A stretch of DNA of 64,000 nucleotides from positions 1 to 64,000 of the forward strand of contig JAAWRH010000004.1 of assembly GCA_022800935.1 (NCBI GenBank), in the 5' to 3' direction. Source of the stretch: Oscillospiraceae bacterium (GTDB taxonomy: Bacteria > Bacillota > Clostridia > Oscillospirales > Ruminococcaceae). A model generated the notes under the pieces. It was given only the letters and a program-made list of their open reading frames with translations, searched no databases and had not been told where the DNA came from. Shown one piece after another: positions 1 to 8,017 of the stretch. The position numbers were made by a program, and so were the translations under genes. Numbering within the stretch: position 1 is the stretch's first letter; every line of letters starts with the position of its first letter.

Positions 1-393
1 GCCAAAGGTTATCGTTTGGGGTAACGGGGCCTGCCCGCTTCGACGCAAAAGGGCGGTAATCCGCCTCCCCAGCAATACCATAGAAAAGGGCTTTGTCATA
101 TAATCGTCGGCCTGACCGTCAAAGCTTCTGATTTGGGTGCATTCGTCTGAAACGGCTGTAAGCATCAAAACGGGGACTGTGCTTGTCCGCCGTATCTCAT
201 GCAGAATGGACAGGCCGCTGACATGGGGCAGCATAATGTCCAGCACAACCAGATCGATGCTGTTCTCATGGAAAAGCCGCAGCGCCTCTGCGCCGTCATA
301 GGCGGGGATAACCTTGTGTCCTGCGGGCTTCAGGTATTCGCAGATTGCGTCGTTGGTCTTGGGGTCGTCTTCCACAATCAGTAATGTTGCCAT
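1..393 (-). CDS. OmpR-family response regulator, receiver domain (C-terminus outside window)
   Basis: A two-component response regulator cut by the window edge. The 131 residues present are a receiver domain: acidic pair at D9-D10, phospho-acceptor D52 in the VLDIMLP context, the conserved T79 region (LMLTAV) and K101 in MTKPF. The start is ATG at 391-393 behind a strong AAGGAGG. The downstream DNA-binding domain and any histidine kinase lie beyond position 1. A short dyad (CTCCA-3-TGGAG) at 423-435 lies upstream and might be an operator, which is speculation. The receiver call is secure; the OmpR subfamily is inferred from length and motif spacing, because the winged helix is not visible. 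Confidence 0.85.
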   Translation of the reverse strand, partial: MATLLIVEDDPKTNDAICEYLKPAGHKVIPAYDGAEALRLFHENSIDLVVLDIMLPHVSGLSILHEIRRTSTVPVLMLTAVSDECTQIRSFDGQADDYMTKPFSMVLLGRRITALLRRSGQAPLPQTITFG

Positions 394-444
394 TGCAGCA
401 CCTCCTTGGGGACAGTATACCACTCCAATGTGGAGCGGATATGA

Positions 445-479
445 AATGAAAGGGGAGCGCACGGACAAATGCGCTCCCC
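445..479 (-). terminator. Rho-independent terminator of glmS
   Basis: On the minus strand a 10-bp perfect stem (GGGGAGCGCA / TGCGCTCCCC) is followed by TTTCATTTC, 19 bp after the glmS stop codon. Confidence 0.8.
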
Positions 480-497
480 CTATGGAACAAGCTTTTA

Positions 498-2327
498 TTA
501 TTCTACTGTCACCGATTTGGCCAGGTTCCGGGGTTTATCCACGTCGCAGCCCCGGAGCACCGCGATTTCATAGGCAATCAGCTGCAAAGGGACGATTGCC
601 GCCAAGGGGGCGAACAAATCCTCCTCCACCGAGTCCGGGAGATAGATCACCCTGTCCGCCGCGTCCTCCGGGATAACGCTGCCCGCCCGGCAGAGGGCCA
701 GCACAAACCCGCCCCTGGCCTTGACCTCCCGCATGTTGCTCACCATCTTTTCCAGCAGCTCCGGCTGGGTGGCAACGGCGATAACCGGGACCTTTTCGGT
801 GATCAGGGAGATGGCGCCGTGCTTTAGCTCCCCAGCGGCGTAGGATTCCGAATGGAGATAGGAGATCTCCTTGAGCTTTAAGGAGCCCTCCATACACAGG
901 CAGTTGTCCAGACCCCGGCCGATGTAGAACAAATCGGAGGCGTTTACCAGGTCGGAGACTGCCTCCTTGCAGGAACCGGCGGCTTTCAGTGTATCCTCCA
1001 CCATCCGGGGGAGCTTTTTCAGCTTTTCCACATAGACGGCGGCGGCTTTGGCGCTCAGGGTTCCGCTGAGGGAAGCGATGCGCAACGCCAGCAGATAGAA
1101 CATGGCCATCTGTACCGAGAATGCCTTGGTGCTGGCCACGGCGATTTCCGGCCCCGCGTAGGTGTAAAGGACACGCTCCGCCTCACGGGCGATGGAGGAG
1201 CCCACCACGTTGACAATGGCCAGGGTTCTGGCCCCGCAGGCCTTCGCCAGGCGCAGGGCGGCAAGGGTGTCCGCCGTCTCCCCGGACTGGGAGACGATAA
1301 TCACCAGGTCGTCCCTGCCCACAATGGGGTTGGAGTACCGGTATTCGGAGGCGATGTTCACCGAAACGGGAATCCGGGCCAGGGACTCAATCAGGTGCTT
1401 GCCAATCAGTCCGGCGTGCATGGCGGTGCCGCAGGCCACAATCTGAATGGAACGGAAATCCGACAGAAACGCATCCTCCACGCCGTCAGCGGAAAAGTCA
1501 ATGCTTTCTCCGGTCAGGCGGGGGGAGAGGGTAGCCTCCAGGGCGTGGGGCTGTTCGTCGATCTCCTTGCGCATAAAGTGGGCGTAGCCGCCCTTCTGTG
1601 CCGCGCTGATATCCCAGTCCGCATGGCTTGCCTCACGGGTAAACGGCTGCCCGTCCTGGGTGAAAAGCCCGGCCCTTTCCGGCGTCACCACTGCGATTTC
1701 GTTTTCCTCCATCAGCAGGTAATCCCTGGTATAGGGGAGAATCGCCGTCACGTCCGAGGCAATAAAATTTTCCCCCTGGCCAAGACCCACTATCAGCGGG
1801 CTGTCCTTGCGCACCGCGTACAGGGCACCGGGATGGTCCGCAAAGAGGATTCCCAGGGCGTAAGAGCCCCTCAGAACCTTCAAAGTCCGGCATATTGCCG
1901 CCATGGGGTCGGGGGTTTTGCCGTATTCCTCGTCCAGCCATTGGGCGATGACCTCCGTGTCGGTCTGGGAGGTAAATATCCGCCCCTTGTTTAGCAGGAT
2001 TTCCTTTAGGTCCATGTAATTTTCCAGAATGCCGTTATGTACCAGCGTCACCTTCCCGCTGGCGTGGGGGTGGGCGTTGACATCCGACGGGGCGCCGTGG
2101 GTTGCCCAGCGGGTGTGGCCGATGCCGCACTGTCCGTCGGGCAGGCGGTCCCCCAGCAGCGCTTCCAGCTGGGACAATCTGCCCTGGGCCTTGTAGGTTT
2201 TTAGCCCCGTTTGTGTGAACAGGGCGATCCCTGCCGAGTCATAGCCCCGGTACTCCAGATTGCGCAGGCCCTCCAGCAGGACCTCCGCCGCCTCACGTTT
2301 TCCCGAATATCCAATAATTCCGCACAT
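498..2327 (-). CDS. glmS: Glutamine--fructose-6-phosphate aminotransferase (isomerizing)
   Basis: Makes glucosamine-6-phosphate from fructose-6-phosphate and glutamine, the first step to UDP-GlcNAc and peptidoglycan. 609 residues, normal family length. The start is ATG at 2325-2327 giving MCGIIGYSG, so Cys2 becomes the N-terminal nucleophile; an upstream in-frame ATG would block this and was rejected. Order: class II glutamine amidotransferase domain (about 1-220, with GIGHTRWATHG), then two SIS sugar-isomerase domains (about 285-430 and 460-600), ending in the family tail PRNLAKSVTVE. The gene has its own promoter, ribozyme leader and terminator, so it is a single-gene unit controlled by its own product. 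Confidence 0.97.
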   Translation of the reverse strand: MCGIIGYSGKREAAEVLLEGLRNLEYRGYDSAGIALFTQTGLKTYKAQGRLSQLEALLGDRLPDGQCGIGHTRWATHGAPSDVNAHPHASGKVTLVHNGILENYMDLKEILLNKGRIFTSQTDTEVIAQWLDEEYGKTPDPMAAICRTLKVLRGSYALGILFADHPGALYAVRKDSPLIVGLGQGENFIASDVTAILPYTRDYLLMEENEIAVVTPERAGLFTQDGQPFTREASHADWDISAAQKGGYAHFMRKEIDEQPHALEATLSPRLTGESIDFSADGVEDAFLSDFRSIQIVACGTAMHAGLIGKHLIESLARIPVSVNIASEYRYSNPIVGRDDLVIIVSQSGETADTLAALRLAKACGARTLAIVNVVGSSIAREAERVLYTYAGPEIAVASTKAFSVQMAMFYLLALRIASLSGTLSAKAAAVYVEKLKKLPRMVEDTLKAAGSCKEAVSDLVNASDLFYIGRGLDNCLCMEGSLKLKEISYLHSESYAAGELKHGAISLITEKVPVIAVATQPELLEKMVSNMREVKARGGFVLALCRAGSVIPEDAADRVIYLPDSVEEDLFAPLAAIVPLQLIAYEIAVLRGCDVDKPRNLAKSVTVE

Positions 2328-2483
2328 AAAAACACTCTCCTGTCTTAATTTTACCATTTTGATTGCAGCTTAAAACAGGAAAAAGCACAAATCTCCTCCA
2401 TCCCCGGCTGATTTTACGTTGTGCATTAACAACAGCCTGGAAACAGAAGGCACATTACATTTCCTTTGCTCTGTTTGGGGAGC

Positions 2484-2638
2484 ATTCCCTGAAAGCTTTT
2501 TTGTCAGACGGTCGCCCGCCTGGTTTGTTGGCTTTCTGACATCCGGGAACAGACGTGGAAAGGACCCGCCGAATTCTTTCGATACCTTTCCCACCTCGTT
2601 GTCCGCATGGCTTATATCGCCCATGCGGCGCTGGCGCT
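2484..2638 (-). ncRNA. glmS ribozyme/riboswitch (GlcN6P-activated self-cleaving leader)
   Basis: In the glmS leader, about 157 nt upstream of the start codon, the minus strand reads A-GCGCCAG at 2638-2631, matching the cleavage site and P1/P2 start of the glmS ribozyme. It is followed by the conserved core pieces ACAACGAGGTGGG, TATCGAA and TTCGGCGGGT, as in known ribozymes. The P3/P4 region forms GTCAGA/TCTGAC nested inside TTCCC/GGGAA. Known family behaviour: glucosamine-6-phosphate triggers cleavage, leaving a 5' hydroxyl RNA that is degraded, so glmS is repressed. Boundaries are approximate, set by eye. Confidence 0.88.
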
Positions 2639-2732
2639 TATGCCTTTTTTATATGCTTTTTTCCATTTTTGCCTCGCGGACGCTCCTGCTAGACTATACA
2701 CTATACACCTCCCCCGCGTCCGCTTTGTACCC

Positions 2733-2761
2733 ATTATGACACAGTTTACAAATGGTGTCAA
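2733..2761 (-). promoter_or_regulatory. Sigma-A-type promoter of ribozyme-glmS
   Basis: Minus strand TTGACA, 17-bp spacer, CATAAT. It lies about 95 bp upstream of the ribozyme cleavage site. Confidence 0.75.
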
Positions 2762-2859
2762 GCTTCGTGGGACGCTATATTTTTTTATTTTTGGGGGGGG
2801 GACAGCGGAGAAAAGGACTGCTTTTTCTCTGCCGTTGGCATCAAGATGTTATTATTATA

Positions 2860-2888
2860 TTGTATCGCCGGGAATTTGGTGATAAAAT
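2860..2888 (+). promoter_or_regulatory. Promoter of cinA
   Basis: TTGTAT, 17-bp spacer, TAAAAT, ending 37 bp before the cinA ATG. A run of nine G residues (2793-2801) lies just upstream, in non-coding sequence. Confidence 0.6.
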
Positions 2889-2925
2889 AGTAACTGAAAA
2901 ACGGATCAATGGAGGAAGGATCAAG

Positions 2926-4176
2926 ATGAACGCGGAAATTCTATGTGTGGGAACCGAGCTTTTGCTGGGGGATATTGTCAACACCAACGCCGCCTATATC
3001 GCCCGCTCCCTGGCGGCAATCGGCGTCAACGTCTACCATCAGTCTGTGGTGGGGGACAACCCGGAGCGGCTGAAGGGGTCCCTAGACCTTGCCCTTTCGC
3101 GGGCGGACCTGGTGGTGATGACCGGCGGCCTGGGTCCCACCTATGACGACCTGACCAAGGAGACGGTTGCCGAGAAATTCGGCCTGCCCATGGAGCTGCA
3201 CCGGCCTTCCCTGGACCGGATCACCGCCTATTTCAAGCGGGTGAACCGGGTCATGACCCACAACAACGAAAAACAGGCCTGGATGCCCAAAGGGGCAAGG
3301 GTTTTTCCAAACAACTACGGCACCGCCCCCGGACTGGCGGTACAGGAGGGGGAAAAGATCGTCATCCTCCTGCCTGGGCCCCCAAAAGAGATGGAACCCA
3401 TGTTTGCGGAGGAGGTTGTCCCCTATCTTAAAAGCTTTTCCGACACCGTTCTGCTGTCCCATACCGTCCACATCTTCGGCATGGGGGAGTCGGCGGTGGA
3501 GGATAAGCTGAAGGATTACATGCTCGCCCACCTCAACCCCACCGTCGCGCCCTACGCCAAGACGGGGGAGGTCCAGCTGCGGGTGACGGCCAGCGCCCAG
3601 GATGAGCAGACAGCCAATACACTGATTCAGCCGGTGCTGGCGGACATTCAGCGGATTCTGGGAAACGTGGTTTACGGCATCGATGTGGGAACCCTGCAAA
3701 ACGCCTTTGTTCAGGAGCTGAAACGGAAGGGGAAAAAGGCGGCGACGGCGGAATCCTGCACGGCGGGGCTTGTCTCCAAGCGGATAACCGAGGTTCCAGG
3801 GGCTTCCCAGGTGTTTGAATGCGGGGTGGTGTCCTATGCCAACCGCATCAAGGCGGAGATTTTGGGGGTATCCCGGCAGACCCTTGATACCTATACGGAG
3901 GTTTCGGAACAGACCGCCAGGGAGATGGCGCGGGGCATCCGGAAACTTTCCGGCGCCGACATCGGGCTTTCAGTGACGGGCCTGGCCGGACCGGACGGGG
4001 GAACTCCAGAACGGCCGGTGGGTCTGGTGTATGTCTGTGCCTCCTGCAACGGCTTTGAAAAGGTACTGGAGCTGCATCTGAGCCGGGGCCGCCGGAACGA
4101 GCGGGAGGATATCCGTTATATGGCGGCCTCCCATCTGCTGGCCCTGGGGTTGGAAGCCCTCCGTTCCATAAACTGA
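2926..4176 (+). CDS. cinA: CinA-like competence/damage-inducible protein (NMN deamidase family)
   Basis: A 416-residue two-domain CinA. Residues 1-170 form the MoaB/MogA-like molybdopterin-binding fold (CVGTELLLGDIVNTNAAYIA, TGGLGPTYDDLT). Residues 250-416 form the CinA/PncC domain (TAESCTAGLVSKRITEVPGA, SVTGLAGPDGG), which in known homologues hydrolyses nicotinamide mononucleotide for pyridine nucleotide salvage. The start is ATG behind GGAGGAAGG. It is co-directional with the methyltransferase 20 bp downstream, so the two are probably co-transcribed. The competence role is historical; the NMN role is taken from the family. Confidence 0.93.
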   Translation: MNAEILCVGTELLLGDIVNTNAAYIARSLAAIGVNVYHQSVVGDNPERLKGSLDLALSRADLVVMTGGLGPTYDDLTKETVAEKFGLPMELHRPSLDRITAYFKRVNRVMTHNNEKQAWMPKGARVFPNNYGTAPGLAVQEGEKIVILLPGPPKEMEPMFAEEVVPYLKSFSDTVLLSHTVHIFGMGESAVEDKLKDYMLAHLNPTVAPYAKTGEVQLRVTASAQDEQTANTLIQPVLADIQRILGNVVYGIDVGTLQNAFVQELKRKGKKAATAESCTAGLVSKRITEVPGASQVFECGVVSYANRIKAEILGVSRQTLDTYTEVSEQTAREMARGIRKLSGADIGLSVTGLAGPDGGTPERPVGLVYVCASCNGFEKVLELHLSRGRRNEREDIRYMAASHLLALGLEALRSIN

Positions 4177-4196
4177 CAGAGAAAGGATTTTGCTAT

Positions 4197-5411
4197 ATGC
4201 CGACACCGACACCTCAAAAGACAGACGACAGAGAGCGGGTGCTTTCCACGCTGGAGGCCCTTGTGGAAAAACAGGCCCTGAAACGGATTGTGTTCAGCAA
4301 GCCCCAGGAAAAGGACGATGTGCGGGCAGTGCTGATGCCCGTTATCCTGAAGGGAAAACTACATTTTCAGCTTGCCAGGCAGAAAAAAGACGGGAAGGTA
4401 CACCATCGGAACATCTCCGTGGGGGATATCCGCGCCTTTGGCGAGGGGATGCTGTCCGCCTTCCGCCAGTGGAACCTGTTTACCGAGGCGGGGGAGGGGC
4501 AGGTGATGGTCTCCTCCAAGGGGCAGGTAAAAGCCGTTGGCAACTGGCAAAAGCTTTCGGAGGAGGCCGCGCCGGTGGAAGCCCAGTCCCACAACCGGGT
4601 AAAGCATCGCCTCATTCCGGAGGGGGAGCCGGTCCCCTTCCTGGTCCGGCTAGGAATTGCCGATCAAAACGGGCGGATCTATGACAAAAAGCAGGACAAA
4701 TTCCGCCAGATCAACCGCTTTTTGGAGTGTCTGGACGACCTGTCCGCTTATTTCCCCAAGGACCAGCCGGTTCGGGCGGTGGATTTCGGCTGCGGCAAAA
4801 GCTACCTGACCTTTGCCATGCACTATTATTTTACCGTACACAAGGGGCTGGAGACGGATATCATTGGCCTGGACCTGAAGGAGGACGTTATCAGCTTTTG
4901 CAGCCGGACGGTGGAGGAGCTGGGGCTGAAGGGAATCCACTTTCTGAAGGGGGATATCAGTCAGTTTGCGCCCATCAAAGACGCTGACCTGACCGTTTCC
5001 CTCCACGCCTGCGACACCGCCACCGACGCGGCCCTGGCCCAGGCCATCGCCAGCCGCTCCAGGCTGATTCTTTCGGTGCCCTGCTGCCACCACGAGTTGG
5101 CAAGGCAGATAGAGTGTCCGCCGTTGGAGGGGATTACCCGGTTCGGGGTGCTTAATCACCGTCTGGCGGACATTGCCACCGACGCCCTGCGGGCGGCCCA
5201 TCTGGAGGCAGCGGGGTACCAGGTGCAGGTGTTTGAGTTCATTGAGGCGGAGCACACCCCCAAAAACCTGATGATGCGGGCAGTGCTGAAAAATCCTGCC
5301 GGAAATAAGGAAGCTTACAAGAAGTACTGTGAGTTGCGGGATTTCTTCCGGGTTTCGCCGGCAATTGAGAGGTTGGCGAGGCTGCCGGAGGGAATCCAAC
5401 CGGTACAATAA
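4197..5411 (+). CDS. SAM-dependent methyltransferase (Methyltransf_32-like)
   Basis: 404 residues; substrate unknown. A class I Rossmann methyltransferase core lies in the C-terminal half: AdoMet-binding motif VDFGCGKSYLTF (about 197-208), an acidic strand end DIIGLDLKED, and VSLHACDTATD with SVPCCHHELARQ further on. These last two, with the double cysteine and HH, are typical of the Methyltransf_32 type also found in METTL25-like proteins. The N-terminal 150 residues are a separate domain that may bind RNA, which is inference. Start ATG at 4197, with AGAAAGGA upstream. It sits between cinA and an unknown gene, all same strand and tightly spaced. Confidence 0.75.
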   Translation: MPTPTPQKTDDRERVLSTLEALVEKQALKRIVFSKPQEKDDVRAVLMPVILKGKLHFQLARQKKDGKVHHRNISVGDIRAFGEGMLSAFRQWNLFTEAGEGQVMVSSKGQVKAVGNWQKLSEEAAPVEAQSHNRVKHRLIPEGEPVPFLVRLGIADQNGRIYDKKQDKFRQINRFLECLDDLSAYFPKDQPVRAVDFGCGKSYLTFAMHYYFTVHKGLETDIIGLDLKEDVISFCSRTVEELGLKGIHFLKGDISQFAPIKDADLTVSLHACDTATDAALAQAIASRSRLILSVPCCHHELARQIECPPLEGITRFGVLNHRLADIATDALRAAHLEAAGYQVQVFEFIEAEHTPKNLMMRAVLKNPAGNKEAYKKYCELRDFFRVSPAIERLARLPEGIQPVQ

Positions 5412-5428
5412 ACAGAAAGGAAAAGAAC

Positions 5429-6061
5429 ATGGAACATTATATTGTCTACTGGCCCCAGGACGTGGTAGACGACATTGTGAAAGCGGGTGACGAAGGACCG
5501 ATTAAGGTGGTTTATGGGAGTGTTCACAGCCGGATGCCCTCCATTTCGTCTATAAAGGAGGGCGATGTTGTCTATCCGGTCACTCTGATGAAAAAGAAAT
5601 TCTATGTGATGGCCCGGCTGCCGGTGGAGCATAAGGAAATTGCCTTTGATTATACGATGCGGGAGCTGGGGCAGCAGTACAGCGCATTGATTCCCGATGG
5701 AATCGCAGTTGAAAACCGAAGCCGTTCCATTTATTGGGCCAGCAAAGCCCAGGGCTATAAAAGTTTGGAGGAAATTCCGGCGGGAGTGCGCCTCATTCCC
5801 CTTGAGGAGCAGAAGAACAAACCCCACCAGAAGCACCAGGAGCCGTTTAACTGCTGTTCCAAATACGCCGTATGGGGGACAGGAGGTTCGTCCATCTGCC
5901 CCAGACTGATTCCCGATGAGCTGATACCAACAATGCTGTTCGGTCCTAAGGGAAAGGAGCGTCCCCTTACCATGCGCAACGGGCTAATTCTTTCCAGCAG
6001 TCTTACATCAACAAGAAGGATGACGGAGGAGACGGCAAAGATTTTTGAAGGACTGTTTTAG
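5429..6061 (+). CDS. Protein of unknown function, possible PUA/EVE-like N-terminus
   Basis: 210 residues, not recognised. The N-terminal half (YIVYWPQDVVDDIVKAG, then IKEGDVVYPVTLMKKKFYVM) has the alternating strands and small hydrophobic pattern of PUA/ASCH/EVE-type RNA- or modified-base-binding domains; this is a fold guess only. The C-terminal half contains a Cys pair (FNCCSKY) and a basic, Ser/Thr-rich tail. Start ATG 17 bp after the methyltransferase stop, with AGAAAGGAAAAG as ribosome site, so it is probably the third gene of the cinA unit. A link to RNA modification through the neighbouring methyltransferase is speculation. Confidence 0.6.
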   Translation: MEHYIVYWPQDVVDDIVKAGDEGPIKVVYGSVHSRMPSISSIKEGDVVYPVTLMKKKFYVMARLPVEHKEIAFDYTMRELGQQYSALIPDGIAVENRSRSIYWASKAQGYKSLEEIPAGVRLIPLEEQKNKPHQKHQEPFNCCSKYAVWGTGGSSICPRLIPDELIPTMLFGPKGKERPLTMRNGLILSSSLTSTRRMTEETAKIFEGLF

Positions 6062-6154
6062 AAAGAAGTCTGAGGCGGCGGATATATTTGTGTTTCTTTG
6101 ATCATTGCATTTGTAATAAACTGAAAACGGAAAAGGGAGAACCAAAGATAAACA

Positions 6155-6434
6155 ATGGAAAAAATTTTAGAGGTGTTGTTGTCCATACAAAAAAAGGAAT
6201 ATCAGAATTAAACCAAAGGGTTGTCATTTGGAAGAAGAAGTTGCTGCCTCAAAGGAGGATACAAAGGGCGAGTTTGTAAATAAGAAAGACAAGATATTGG
6301 AAGAGCTTAGTAAGGGGTATTTGAAAAATGCCGAGGCAGTAAGGAATTTTGAATCGCGCATCTTTATCCTTGAAACAAAGGTGGCCGAGTTCACCCTCGG
6401 CGTAAAGTTCCTGAAAGCCGAGGCCCAGTCGTGA
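6155..6434 (+). pseudogene. Frameshifted small coiled-coil protein gene
   Basis: Reading starts at ATG 6155 (MEKILEVLLSIQKKEYQ) and hits a stop. The next frame reads ELNQRV and the third reads HLEEEVAASKEDTKGEFVNK through to a stop at 6434 (KFLKAEAQS). Joined, the three pieces give one heptad-patterned coiled-coil protein of about 90 residues like the intact one at 33799-34143. Two frameshifts are needed, the first near an A7 run at 6190-6200, so this is either true decay or assembly error. No function can be given. Confidence 0.5.
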
Positions 6435-6452
6435 AAAAAAGCGCTTTCCCTG

Positions 6453-6481
6453 TTGACAAACCCTCCTAAACCGCCTATAAT
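6453..6481 (+). promoter_or_regulatory. Promoter of the trpS T-box transcript
   Basis: Perfect consensus: TTGACA, 17-bp spacer, TATAAT, placed directly upstream of the leader. Confidence 0.88.
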
Positions 6482-6494
6482 GGTTATAAACCGA

Positions 6495-6740
6495 TGACCA
6501 AGAATAGTATCCATAGCTGGAAATCACAGAGAGCCGCGACGGTGGAATGCGGTATGAAAGGGTATGGGGAATGGCCTTGGGAGGGCGGCCTGAAACGGCA
6601 TCTGCCGCAGTAGGAGCCGACGGAACCTCTAACCGTTAGGATGAGAGCATATGCTGGTATGCGATACAACCCCTACAGGGTGGCAAACGGAAGAATATGA
6701 CGGCTTCCGTCTCGGTACACGGGACGGAAGCCGTTTGGAT
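6495..6740 (+). promoter_or_regulatory. T-box leader with terminator, controlling trpS
   Basis: About 245 nt between a consensus promoter and trpS, rich in stem-loops. It has a T-box-like block AGGGTGGCAAACGG at 6677-6690 whose TGGC would pair with the 3' end of an uncharged tRNA with discriminator G, as in tRNA-Trp. It is followed by a strong terminator stem ACGGCTTCCGT / ACGGAAGCCGT (6700-6710 / 6724-6734). Upstream are Stem I-like sequence (AGAGAGCCGCG), an AGTAGG junction and a small stem GCATA/TATGC. Known mechanism: uncharged tRNA stabilises the antiterminator and lets trpS be read. The specifier codon could not be fixed by eye, and the T-box core departs from AGGGTGGNACCGCG. Confidence 0.75.
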
Positions 6741-6796
6741 TTTCGGACAATAAATCACCGGCAGCCAGCACAACAAATCGGAAAGGATATGAAAAC

Positions 6797-7789
6797 ATGG
6801 AAAACAAAAAACGCATTCTGACAGGGGACCGCACCACCGGCAAGCTCCACCTGGGGCATTATGTGGGCAGCTTGCAGAACCGGGTAAAGCTCCAGAACGA
6901 CTATGAGACCTTTATCCTCCTGGCGGATGTACAGGCCCTGACCACCCACTTTGAAAACCCCCAGCTGATCAACGGCAGCATCTATGATGTGGCCATCGAC
7001 AACCTGTCCATCGGGCTGGACCCGGAGAAGGTCAGCATCATCCAGCAGTCCCAGATTCCCTACATCGCGGAGCTGACCATCTTCTACTCCATGCTGGTGT
7101 CGGTCAACACCCTCCGGCACAACCCCACCATCAAAACCGAGGCCAAAAACTACGGCTACGACGATATGACCTACGGCTTCCTGGGGTACCCGGTGAGCCA
7201 GGCCGCGGACATTACTTTCTGCAAGGCCCATTTGGTGCCGGTGGGAGACGACCAGCTTCCCCACATCGAGCAGACCCGGAAAATCGTCCGGCGCTTTAAC
7301 GACCTGTACCACGGGAACCTGATAGAGCCGGAGGCCATGCTCAGCTCCACCCCCAGGCTGATGGGCCTGGACGGCAACGCCAAAATGGGCAAGAGCCTGG
7401 GCAACGCCATCTACCTTTCCGACGATGCGGACACCGTCAACCAGAAGGTCCGCTCCGCCGTCACAGACAAGAGCCGTATCTCGGTCAAGGACCCTGGACA
7501 TCCGGAGGTCTGCGCCGTCAGCAAATATCACCAGGTCTTTAATCCCGGAGAGTACGACAACATCTGCGAAATGTGCAGGGGCTCCGCCATCGGGTGTGTG
7601 GCCTGCAAGAAAAAGCTCTCTGAGACCCTCAACGCCCTTCTGGACCCCTTCCGGGAGAAGCGGGCATATTACGAGGCCCACAAGGACGTTGTGCGGGAGC
7701 TCCTCCAGACCGGCACCGACAAGGCCAACCGAATCGGCAAGGAGACCCTTCAGGAGGTCAAGGAAGCGATGAGCATATGCCTGAAATAG
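6797..7789 (+). CDS. trpS: Tryptophan--tRNA ligase, iron-sulfur type
   Basis: Charges tRNA-Trp with tryptophan. 330 residues, normal for bacterial TrpRS. Class I signatures: TGDRTTGKLHLGHYVGSL (9-26, HIGH-type HLGH) and KMGKSLGNAIYLSD (KMSKS-type). Cysteines C239, C260, C267 and C270 make a C-x20-C-x6-C-x2-C pattern close to the C-x22-C-x6-C-x2-C that binds a 4Fe-4S cluster in Thermotoga TrpRS, so an Fe-S cluster near the anticodon-binding part is likely. Start ATG behind GGAAAGGATATGAAAAC. Expression is probably set by the T-box leader upstream; a terminator follows. Confidence 0.95.
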   Translation: MENKKRILTGDRTTGKLHLGHYVGSLQNRVKLQNDYETFILLADVQALTTHFENPQLINGSIYDVAIDNLSIGLDPEKVSIIQQSQIPYIAELTIFYSMLVSVNTLRHNPTIKTEAKNYGYDDMTYGFLGYPVSQAADITFCKAHLVPVGDDQLPHIEQTRKIVRRFNDLYHGNLIEPEAMLSSTPRLMGLDGNAKMGKSLGNAIYLSDDADTVNQKVRSAVTDKSRISVKDPGHPEVCAVSKYHQVFNPGEYDNICEMCRGSAIGCVACKKKLSETLNALLDPFREKRAYYEAHKDVVRELLQTGTDKANRIGKETLQEVKEAMSICLK

Positions 7790-7829
7790 GAATTTATCCG
7801 TACCATTAAAGCTTTGGCTTTATGTGGCG

Positions 7830-7870
7830 GGGGCGGAAAACGGCGGCTGTTTTTCCGCCCCATTCCTTTT
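7830..7870 (+). terminator. Terminator of trpS
   Basis: GGGGCGGAAAA / TTTTTCCGCCCC stem with a 9-10 nt loop, followed by ATTCCTTTTCTTTC. Confidence 0.75.
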
Positions 7871-8017
7871 CTTTCTCATCAAAATCCGGAAAAATATTTT
7901 ATAAAAAGGGCTTTTTTTTACCAATCAATGCAGTAATTTTTCTTTTTCTCAACACAATATATGCAGACAGGCTTTGGGGATACCTCCCAATAGCAAGCAT
8001 AAGGAGAGAGACAGTTA

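Noticed and set aside
2793-2801. Run of nine G as a phase-variation switch
   Set aside because: It lies outside any gene and upstream of the cinA promoter; no clear effect.
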